Shown here: piece by piece, positions 7,884 to 13,139 of the stretch
How positions within the stretch are numbered: position 1 is the stretch's first letter
How the letters are laid out: each line of letters opens with the position of its first letter
DNA from: Burkholderiales bacterium
Lineage (GTDB): Bacteria; Pseudomonadota; Gammaproteobacteria; Burkholderiales; SG8-39
DNA length: 16,226 nucleotides
Reading direction: 5' to 3'
Assembly (NCBI GenBank): GCA_017880745.1
Contig: JADGRR010000015.1
Span: 1-16,226 of the forward strand
Translations under genes and position numbers: made by a program
Notes under the pieces: generated by a model
Told to the model about the DNA's origin: nothing
Database searches by the model: none
Seen by the model: only the letters and a program-made list of their open reading frames with translations

Positions 7884-9226
7884 CAGTTCAGCGCTGCGCC
7901 CGTTTCATCCGCAACCCGGATGTTGTGTCTGCGCCTCCGCCATGCGTTCAAGGTGCGCCTGAAATTGAGCAAGGATGCCGCGTAATACAGCCCCTTGAAC
8001 AGCAGCAACGGGCCGCGAATCGGGGTTTTGCCAAACACGTCGCCGGCCAGCACCGATAGCAGTGCCTCTTTTACGCGAAAAATGTTGCGCGGTCCCATGA
8101 ACATATTGCGCATCGTGGGGTTGGTAACCCGATAGATAAACCAGGAAAACGCCTTCGGACCAATCCGCATCGTGCGGTCGAAGTTTTTCAATGCAGCGGC
8201 CGCCTGCTGCGGATGGCGCAGGCAGGTGTCAACGGTGTCGGCTCCGACGAAGGCGCTGTGCATGGCCAGCATCACGCCGGAAGAGAACACCGGGTCAATG
8301 AAAGTGTAGGCATCGCCCAGCAGCAGATAATTGCTGCCGTGGGTACGGTCACACACGTAGGAATAATTGCCGGTGGCTTCAACCGGCGAAATCAGCTGCG
8401 CGTGTTGCAACCGCTCGCTCAACGGCGCGCACAATGCGATGGTTTCCTGCAAAAACTGCTCGAGCGATTTCTTGCTGCGTCTCTTGAGGTAGTACGGCCA
8501 GGTCACCGCACCGACGCTGGTCGCGCCATCGGCCAGAGGGATCAACCAGAACCAGCCATGCTCGAACCAGAAAATGGTGATATTGCCCGCGGCCTTGCCC
8601 GGGTTGCGCTCGGCCCCCGAAAAATGGGCATAGATGGCGGCGCTGTTGTGCTTCCTGTTGCGCTGCTTGGTTTTGAAGCGATTGCCGAGCAAGGTATCGC
8701 GGCCCGATGCATCCAGTACAAAACGTGCATTCACCGTTTCGATGCTGCCGTCATCGCGGCGCGCCTGCACCAGCGCACCGGCATTGCCGGGCAAGAAATC
8801 GACGTCCTGTACCTGACAGCCTTCCACTACACGGGCATTCTTGCGGCTGGCGTTGCGGATCAGGATTTCGTCAAACTCGGAGCGGCGTACCTGGTAGGCC
8901 ATCGGCATGGATTTGTCCATGGCATCGGCAAATTCGAACGACTGTTTGTGTTCATGCCAAGGCGAGACAAATTCTGCGCCCCATTTTTCCATGCCGATGG
9001 CCTTGACGGCGTCAGCCACGCCGAGCTTTTGCAGAAGCGGCAGATTGGCGGGGAGCAGCGATTCGCCGATGTGAAATCGCGGATGGTGCGCTTTTTCCAA
9101 CAGGATCACGCGGTAACCACGCTCGGCCAGCAACGCAGCGGCGGTCGAGCCCGCGGGCCCACCACCGATTACCAGTATGTCGCAGGCAGAAGCACGGTCG
9201 GCGGATGCGGCGGGAGGAGTGTTCAT
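7883..9226 (-). CDS. Flavin-dependent halogenase-like FAD oxidoreductase (APE cluster)
   Basis: This 447-residue protein is an FAD monooxygenase-fold enzyme of the halogenase/geranylgeranyl-reductase superfamily. Visible are the dinucleotide motif GGGPAG (21-26), GES (54-56), DASGR (172-176), and GDAYTFIDPVFSSGV (304-318) for the flavin ribose. Two features match flavin-dependent halogenases: WFWLIP at 225-230 (WxWxIP motif) and K81 in EKWGAEF, which lines up with the lysine thought to carry the hypohalous intermediate. Brominated xanthomonadins and chlorinated flexirubins are made by related clusters, so aryl-ring halogenation is plausible; hydroxylation is the alternative. The frame stays open to 9424, but ATG 9226 puts the FAD motif close to the N-terminus, as is usual. 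It heads the leftward operon. Confidence 0.85.
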   Translation of the reverse strand: MNTPPAASADRASACDILVIGGGPAGSTAAALLAERGYRVILLEKAHHPRFHIGESLLPANLPLLQKLGVADAVKAIGMEKWGAEFVSPWHEHKQSFEFADAMDKSMPMAYQVRRSEFDEILIRNASRKNARVVEGCQVQDVDFLPGNAGALVQARRDDGSIETVNARFVLDASGRDTLLGNRFKTKQRNRKHNSAAIYAHFSGAERNPGKAAGNITIFWFEHGWFWLIPLADGATSVGAVTWPYYLKRRSKKSLEQFLQETIALCAPLSERLQHAQLISPVEATGNYSYVCDRTHGSNYLLLGDAYTFIDPVFSSGVMLAMHSAFVGADTVDTCLRHPQQAAAALKNFDRTMRIGPKAFSWFIYRVTNPTMRNMFMGPRNIFRVKEALLSVLAGDVFGKTPIRGPLLLFKGLYYAASLLNFRRTLNAWRRRRHNIRVADETGAALN

Positions 9227-9251
9227 GGCTTGACCGGGCTGGTTACTGATC

Positions 9252-9264
9252 TGCCCAAATTGTA
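9252..9264 (-). promoter_or_regulatory. Possible -10 element for the leftward APE operon
   Basis: On the - strand TACAAT (9264-9259) matches the sigma-70 -10 consensus in five of six bases, about 30 bases before the ATG at 9226. No convincing -35 hexamer stands 16-18 bases upstream, so an activator or chance is possible. The rest of the 240-base divergent gap (9227-9466) shows no other clear signal. Confidence 0.3.
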
Positions 9265-9466
9265 GCGCATCGCACTGCCTGGCATTGCCGCTGGCCTGCG
9301 GCTGGCCAATGAGGTAATCTAGTGCCGGTTTCCCCGTCCTCAGCGTGCCGGTCTGAAGGAACATCTTCGTGCTGCGCAGTTTGCTTCCCATGGTTCCTGC
9401 CGCAGCCGCCTTCCGCGGCGTCACGCTTTGCCCGCAGCAGTTCCTGTCGGGGAATTAGCCGACGCA

Positions 9467-10165
9467 ATGGGCGCGCACAGGGATTCCTTTGGCACGCTGG
9501 ACTTTCTGCGCAACCTGCCGCTGTTCCGTGAACTCGGCGTGAGCGAGCTCGAGGCCATCGGCGCGGCCACCGACGAACGGCGCGTGGCCGCTGGCACCGT
9601 GCTGTTCCGCCGCGATGATCCCTGCGACGGTTTTTACGTGATCGTGCTGGGCAAGGTGAAACTCGCGCTGCTCGGACCCGCGAGGGCGGAAAAGGTGGTG
9701 GAGATCCTCGGCCCAGGGCAGAGTTTCGGCGAGCCGGTCATGTTCCTTCACAAGCCCCATGTGCTGTACGCGGAGGCCCTTGCCGATTCGCTGCTGCTGT
9801 ATATCGGCGGCAGCGCGATCGTGAACGCAATCGAGCGCAATCCGGAGCTCGCGCGGCGCATGCTGGACGAGATGTCGCAGCGCCTGTACCGGCTGGTCGC
9901 CGACATCGAGGCCTACACCCTGAAGAGCGCCACCGAGCGCGTTACCGGCTATCTGCTCGCATCGCTGCCAGACGACACCGGCCCGGGGTTGCCGGCCGAT
10001 GTCGTGCTGGCGGCAAACAAGAGCGTGCTCGCCTCCCGGCTCAACATCACGCGCGAGCATTTCTCCCGCATTCTGCACGAACTGTCGCAGGCCGGCTTGA
10101 TCCGCGTCAGCGGCCGCAGCATCCGCATCCTCGACCCGGCCGAACTGCGCGATCGTAAAACGTAA
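9467..10165 (+). CDS. Crp/Fnr-family transcriptional regulator, DNR-like
   Basis: This 232-residue regulator has an N-terminal cyclic-nucleotide-binding-type beta-barrel (about residues 14-125), a long dimerisation helix (about 126-160) and a C-terminal winged HTH (about 170-225). The recognition helix contains E197-x-x-S200-R201, the E..SR pattern that reads TTGAT-N4-ATCAA sites in FNR and DNR. The N-terminal Cys cluster needed for FNR's iron-sulfur cluster is absent, and the LFRRDDPCDGFYVIVLGKVK stretch resembles DNR/NnrR-type NO sensors. A DNR-like role in anaerobic or nitrogen-oxide response is therefore likely but inferred. The frame is open from TTG 9428; ATG 9467 is preferred, with GGGGAA about 12 bases upstream. 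Candidate target boxes lie at 12312 and 12879. Confidence 0.88.
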   Translation: MGAHRDSFGTLDFLRNLPLFRELGVSELEAIGAATDERRVAAGTVLFRRDDPCDGFYVIVLGKVKLALLGPARAEKVVEILGPGQSFGEPVMFLHKPHVLYAEALADSLLLYIGGSAIVNAIERNPELARRMLDEMSQRLYRLVADIEAYTLKSATERVTGYLLASLPDDTGPGLPADVVLAANKSVLASRLNITREHFSRILHELSQAGLIRVSGRSIRILDPAELRDRKT

Positions 10166-10244
10166 TTCGGAACAGCAGGACGCAAATCCGTCCGGGCACT
10201 GGATTTTTCCGACTCTGTCCCCATGTGCATTCAATCAAACTAGC

Positions 10245-10250
10245 GGAGGA
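10245..10250 (+). promoter_or_regulatory. Ribosome binding site of trxC
   Basis: GGAGGA stands 6 bases before ATG 10257 and fixes the trxC start. It lies in a 91-base gap after the regulator gene, so trxC may share its transcript or use a promoter that I cannot identify. Confidence 0.7.
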
Positions 10251-10256
10251 TCCGGG

Positions 10257-10691
10257 ATGAGTGAGCCCCTGCAGGTGGTGTGCCCGCACTGCCACGTTAC
10301 CAACCGCGTGCCGCCAGAGCGGCTGGCCGAGGGCGCGATTTGCGGCAAATGCAAGCAAGCGCTGTTCACCGCCCATGCGCTCGAACTCGACGGCGCGAGC
10401 TTCGAGCGCCATGTCGCCGCGAGCGACATCCCGCTGGTGGTGGATTTCTGGGCTCCCTGGTGCGCGCCCTGCCGCATGATGGCGCCGCATTTCGAGAAGG
10501 CGGCCGCGGAGCTGGAGCCGCAGGTGCGTCTGGCCAAACTCAATACCGAAGCGGAGCAGGCCATCGCGGCGCGTTACGGCATTCGCAGCATTCCCACGCT
10601 GGTCATGTTCCGCAGAGGTAAGGAGATCGCGCGCCAATCGGGTGCCATGGATGGCGCCAGCCTGATGCGCTGGGTGCGCAGCCAGGTCTGA
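10257..10691 (+). CDS. trxC: Thioredoxin 2 (TrxC)
   Basis: This 144-residue cytoplasmic thioredoxin carries the N-terminal zinc ribbon that marks TrxC: C9-x2-C12 and C29-x2-C32. The thioredoxin domain follows (about residues 42-144) with the active site WCAPC at 68-72 and the cis-proline in SIPT (P113). The usual active-site sequence is WCGPC; the Ala in place of Gly is seen in some TrxC proteins and may shift redox potential. The length matches E. coli TrxC. It lies downstream of a DNR-like regulator and in the same neighbourhood as a class III ribonucleotide reductase. It could supply electrons to that enzyme, since the NrdD2 subgroup uses thioredoxin-like reductants, but this is inference. 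Confidence 0.95.
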   Translation: MSEPLQVVCPHCHVTNRVPPERLAEGAICGKCKQALFTAHALELDGASFERHVAASDIPLVVDFWAPWCAPCRMMAPHFEKAAAELEPQVRLAKLNTEAEQAIAARYGIRSIPTLVMFRRGKEIARQSGAMDGASLMRWVRSQV

Positions 10692-10708
10692 GCGTGAGGC
10701 GGGTGTTG

Positions 10709-10742
10709 AAAAAAGGGGCCTGGATGGGAAGGGAAGGGCCCC
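10709..10742 (-). terminator. Intrinsic terminator for the leftward beta-CASP gene
   Basis: Read on the - strand, GGGGCC (10742-10737) and GGCCCC (10720-10715) form a 6-bp GC stem with a 16-base pyrimidine-rich loop, followed directly by six T (10714-10709). It lies about 110 bases past the stop of the - strand gene at 10852 and just beyond the trxC stop on the other strand. Confidence 0.6.
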
Positions 10743-10780
10743 ACCCTTTCCCCTGGTCCCTTCTATATCCCCCAAATCAG

Positions 10781-10850
10781 AGGCTGTTGGCAGCGAAACG
10801 ATGTCACGATCGTGCGCAAAAGGCCTGTGAAGCGAGTTTTTCAGCAGCCT
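10781..10850. repeat. Short inverted-repeat-flanked spacer
   Basis: AGGCTG (10781-10786) and CAGCCT (10845-10850) form an inverted repeat around a 58-base spacer that contains a perfect 10-base palindrome, CACGATCGTG (10805-10814). The right half reads GTTTTTCAGCAGCCTG, a kind of sequence often left in intergenic gaps by small mobile repeats. No coding content is visible. It may be a degraded repeat element; weak support. Confidence 0.25.
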
Positions 10851-10851
10851 G

Positions 10852-12246
10852 TTAGCCGATGGTGTGAACGTCGCCGCGCTGCGGGGCCTCGACGCTGGTC
10901 CAGCCGAGTTCGCTTTTTATCGTATCGCCGAAGCCGACGGCGGTGTCGCGTTCGCCATGGACCACAAAGGTGCGTCCGGGTGCGTGTGCAAAGCCGCGCA
11001 GCCAGGCTAGCAGCCCGTCCCGGTCGGCGTGCGCCGAGAGGCCGCCTATGGTATGGAGCTGCGCGCGTACCGCGATGTCGTCATTGAAAATGCGCACGTT
11101 GCGTGCGCCGTCCACCAGGCGGCGGCCCAGGGTTCCTTCGGCCTGGAAGCCGGTGATGAGCACGGCGCATTCGCTGCGCGGCAGATTCCAGCGCAGATGG
11201 TGCTTGATGCGGCCGGCGTCGCACATGCCGCTCGCCGAGATGATGATGGCGCCGCTCCTGATCTGGTTGAGCGCGATCGAATCCTCGACTTCATGCGTGT
11301 AGCGCAGCTGCAGTTCGGCCGGATGGCGCCGCATCCAGTCGTCGAGCTCGCGCACCGGCGGGGAGAGCCGTTCCAGATGCCTGCGCGTGATCAGGGTGGC
11401 TTTCTCGGCCATGGGCGAATCGACGAATACGCGCAGCGGCGGCAAGCTGCCCGCCCGCGCGAGTCCGGCCAGCGCGTAGAGCACCGCCTGCGTGCGGCCG
11501 ACGGCAAAGGCCGGGATAATGACGTTGCCTCTGTCGAGCGTGCCCGATATGGCCTGTACCAGTTCTGCCCGCGTTTCCCCGGGCGTCCGGTGCAGGCGGT
11601 TGCCGTAAGTCGATTCGACGAGCAGCACGTCGGCGCTGTCGATGCGGGCGGGCGCCGGCAGCAATCCGCTTGCCGCCTGGCCGAGGTCCCCCGAAAAAAC
11701 CAGGCGGCGCGTGCCAGAGGCAGTGCGCACGCGCGCATCGACGATGGCCGAGCCGAGGATGTGGCCGGCGTCGTGGAAGCGGCAGGTGACGGCCGGATGC
11801 GGGCGAAACTCGGTCTCGTAGGCGATCGTGTGCAGCTGGCTGAGGCAGATGCGCGCCTGGTTCACGTTGTACAAAGGGGGCATCGTATGGCGGCGGCGGG
11901 CGTCGCTGTGCCGCCAGCGCCACTCGGCTTCCTTTTCCTGCAAATGGGCGCTGTCCAGCAACATGACCTCGAGCAGTTCGGCCGTGGTCGCCGTGACGTG
12001 GATCGGCCCCCCGTAACCCAGGGCAGCCAGGCGCGGCAGCAGGCCGGAGTGGTCGATGTGCGCGTGGGTGAGCAGCACGAAATCCAGGCGGTGCAGGTCG
12101 AAATCGAGCGCCGCCAGGTTCTTCGCCCACGCCTCGTGCCCGCCCTGGAACATGCCGCAGTCCACCAGAAAGCGCGCGTCCCCGGCCTCCACCAGGGTGC
12201 ACGAGCCGGTGACCTCGCCGGCGCCGCCGAGGAAACTAAGGCGCAT
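10852..12246 (-). CDS. Beta-CASP metallo-beta-lactamase RNase-like protein (CPSF/YSH1-like)
   Basis: This 464-residue zinc hydrolase combines a metallo-beta-lactamase core with a beta-CASP nucleic-acid domain. The metal motif THAHIDH (H61, H63, D65, H66), FHDAGHILGS (H162), SGDLG (D187), ESTYGNR (E211) and the C-terminal GGLSAHAD and VVHGE motifs are all present, so it should be catalytically competent. Family members are endo- or exoribonucleases such as the archaeal CPSF-like proteins and bacterial YSH1-like proteins; the bacterial substrate is generally unknown. It is transcribed leftward, alone. An FNR/DNR-type box lies 66-79 bases upstream of its start and a good intrinsic terminator follows it. 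Induction under low oxygen or nitrogen oxides is inferred from that box. Confidence 0.9.
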   Translation of the reverse strand: MRLSFLGGAGEVTGSCTLVEAGDARFLVDCGMFQGGHEAWAKNLAALDFDLHRLDFVLLTHAHIDHSGLLPRLAALGYGGPIHVTATTAELLEVMLLDSAHLQEKEAEWRWRHSDARRRHTMPPLYNVNQARICLSQLHTIAYETEFRPHPAVTCRFHDAGHILGSAIVDARVRTASGTRRLVFSGDLGQAASGLLPAPARIDSADVLLVESTYGNRLHRTPGETRAELVQAISGTLDRGNVIIPAFAVGRTQAVLYALAGLARAGSLPPLRVFVDSPMAEKATLITRRHLERLSPPVRELDDWMRRHPAELQLRYTHEVEDSIALNQIRSGAIIISASGMCDAGRIKHHLRWNLPRSECAVLITGFQAEGTLGRRLVDGARNVRIFNDDIAVRAQLHTIGGLSAHADRDGLLAWLRGFAHAPGRTFVVHGERDTAVGFGDTIKSELGWTSVEAPQRGDVHTIG

Positions 12247-12311
12247 GCTGTGAAAATCCCGACCGTTAGATTTGTATAAGGCCCAGTCTGAGCGGAGTAA
12301 ACGGCGCGTGT

Positions 12312-12325
12312 TTGATCAAGGTCAA
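12312..12325. promoter_or_regulatory. FNR/DNR-type binding site
   Basis: TTGAT-CAAG-GTCAA matches the TTGAT-N4-ATCAA consensus of FNR, ANR and DNR in 9 of 10 positions. It stands 66 bases upstream of the beta-CASP gene on the - strand and about 240 bases upstream of the small rightward gene. The regulator at 9467 has the E..SR recognition helix expected to bind such a site. The distance to a candidate -10 (TATACA on the - strand, 12278-12273) is longer than for a class II site. Confidence 0.65.
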
Positions 12326-12442
12326 GCAAGGCCGCCAAAATCGCGCGAGGCTGGCGCTGTCGGCTTAACATCGCAGAACAGACCAGGTGCGTAACGCGCC
12401 AGGCTTGCGCAGGGGCGGCCAAATTGGGTTAAAGTTACGCCG

Positions 12443-12465
12443 AACCCTGCCCCAGACAGGGTTTT
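12443..12465 (+). terminator. Terminator-like hairpin in the intergenic region
   Basis: AACCCTG (12443-12449) and CAGGGTT (12457-12463) form a perfect 7-bp stem with a 7-base loop, ending in TTTT (12462-12465). It lies upstream of the small gene, so it could end rightward transcripts from the FNR-box region or act as a leader structure. The T-run is short. Confidence 0.35.
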
Positions 12466-12473
12466 CAGCCTGC

Positions 12474-12517
12474 TTCAGTTCCGGCATAACGCGCTTCGCG
12501 CATTAGCCTCCACTGAA
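12474..12517. repeat. Nested imperfect palindrome (REP-like)
   Basis: Outer arms TTCAGT (12474-12479) and ACTGAA (12512-12517) enclose a 19-base inner palindrome, TAACGCGC-TTC-GCGCATTA (12487-12505), with one mismatch. The GCGCTTCGCGC core is typical of small extragenic palindromes. It may be a REP-like element or a structured leader of the gene at 12567. Confidence 0.4.
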
Positions 12518-12566
12518 ACTGGGTTTTCGACAGGGTTGACGGCCCCGTTGCATTTGGAGTGTGCTC

Positions 12567-12803
12567 ATGTATGCAATCGTCTACAAGTCCGATGGCTTCC
12601 CGATCTGTGTCCAGGTGGCCGGTGTAGCGCCCGATCCGGTCGTCGTCTGGGCCTCAGAGAGTGCGGCCAAGTCCTTCATCGACAGCAAGGGTGGAGCAGA
12701 TGACTTCCAGCCGGTCGCCGTCGATGACGGCAGTCTCGACGCCATCGCCAAGGCCATGGGCTGTCCGATCGAGCAGATCACGCTAGAGCCCTATCCCACC
12801 TAG
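12567..12803 (+). CDS. Small conserved-looking hypothetical protein (78 aa)
   Basis: I do not recognise this 78-residue acidic cytoplasmic protein. ATG 12567 is chosen because GGAG stands 7 bases upstream; an in-frame GTG lies at 12561. No signal peptide, membrane segment or metal motif is seen. It begins MYAIVYKSDGFPICVQVAG, with a strand-rich N-terminal half, and ends with a helix-like part rich in Asp and Ala. Codon use is like that of the neighbours and the composition looks like a real folded protein. A GC-rich hairpin follows 5 bases after the stop, so it is likely its own transcription unit. The nearest downstream gene is nrdD, but a link to ribonucleotide reduction is not supported by anything in the sequence. 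Confidence 0.65.
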   Translation: MYAIVYKSDGFPICVQVAGVAPDPVVVWASESAAKSFIDSKGGADDFQPVAVDDGSLDAIAKAMGCPIEQITLEPYPT

Positions 12804-12808
12804 TCCCC

Positions 12809-12825
12809 GCCCCGGCTCCCGGGGC
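12809..12825 (+). terminator. GC-rich hairpin after the small hypothetical gene
   Basis: GCCCCGG-CTC-CCGGGGC is a perfect 7-bp stem with a 3-base loop, starting 6 bases after the stop at 12803. No U-tract follows; instead a G6-T-C7 run comes next. It may stabilise the 3' end or act as a weak terminator. Confidence 0.4.
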
Positions 12826-12878
12826 CTCGAGGGGGGTCCCCCCCTTCTATCTTGTGCGCCGTTGCGGGCGGATCAATT

Positions 12879-12892
12879 TTGATCCAGGTCAC
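12879..12892 (+). promoter_or_regulatory. FNR/DNR-like site upstream of nrdD
   Basis: TTGAT-CCAG-GTCAC matches the FNR/DNR consensus in 8 of 10 positions and lies about 250 bases before nrdD. Its left half is shared with the perfect palindrome GGATCAA-TT-TTGATCC (12870-12885). Anaerobic activation of nrdDG by FNR-type regulators is known in other bacteria. Its use here is inferred. Confidence 0.5.
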
Positions 12893-12937
12893 GAAAACCA
12901 AAAAAACTCGCGCGCGCGGCCTCGATGCCGTTGCAGA

Positions 12938-12984
12938 CCACTATAGGTTGGGCTAATTTACGGTCTCGCCACCGTATCTTGTGT
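12938..12984 (+). promoter_or_regulatory. Pair of NrdR-like boxes upstream of nrdD
   Basis: Against the 16-base NrdR consensus ACACTATATATAGTGT, the box at 12938-12953 (CCACTATAGGTTGGGC) matches 11 positions, counting A/T as equal at position 12, and the box at 12969-12984 (CCACCGTATCTTGTGT) matches 12. They are 31 bases apart start to start, with a 15-base spacer, the spacing known for tandem NrdR sites. The TATAGG of the first box could serve as a -10, so NrdR binding would block the promoter. Confidence 0.5.
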
Positions 12985-13050
12985 CGAAGGTCCAGGAAGC
13001 GGTCGCACAACGATCTGCAACAGCTTTCTGATCTCGGGGCGAAAAAAGAG

Positions 13051-13098
13051 GGCCGGAGCAAGGGGCGGGATCCTTCCATTCCCACCCCGGCCGTTTTT
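13051..13098 (+). terminator. Terminator-like hairpin (possible attenuator) in the nrdD leader
   Basis: GGCC (13051-13054), GGGG (13062-13065) and GGGA (13067-13070) pair with TCCC (13080-13083), CCCC (13085-13088) and GGCC (13089-13092), around a 9-base loop, with one C/A mismatch and a 7-base bulge. G and five T (13093-13098) follow, and an A-rich run precedes it (13042-13047). It sits 41 bases before the nrdD start and downstream of the FNR- and NrdR-like sites, so transcripts from that promoter must cross it. Confidence 0.5.
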
Positions 13099-13139
13099 CG
13101 CAACAGGTTCCAAGAAAGACAATAAAAAGGACAACAGCC

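Larger units (their letters stand above)
12247..12566. other. 320-base divergent intergenic region
   Basis: No gene is visible. The region separates the leftward beta-CASP gene from a rightward small gene. It contains an FNR/DNR-type box (12312-12325), a short hairpin GGTGCG-TAA-CGCGCC (12386-12400), a terminator-like hairpin (12443-12465) and a nested palindrome (12474-12517). Two copies of GGGTTTTC lie near 12460 and 12521. Confidence 0.6.
12804..13139. other. 336-base leader/promoter region of the nrdD operon
   Basis: No gene is visible. In order it holds a GC-rich hairpin (12809-12825), a run of six G, T and seven C (12831-12844), a palindrome GGATCAA-TT-TTGATCC (12870-12885) overlapping an FNR-like box (12879-12892), two NrdR-like boxes (12938-12984), a hairpin pairing AGGAAGC with GCTTTCT (12994-13029), a terminator-like hairpin (13051-13098) and an AAGGA ribosome binding site (13127-13131). 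Confidence 0.6.

Noticed and set aside
8213..9265. 350-codon + strand frame opposite the halogenase-like gene
   Set aside because: The opposite strand carries intact FAD motifs; this frame has no family features and no credible ribosome binding site.
9227..9424. N-terminal extension of the halogenase-like protein
   Set aside because: The extra 66 residues precede the FAD-binding motif, which normally starts near the N-terminus; ATG 9226 is sufficient.
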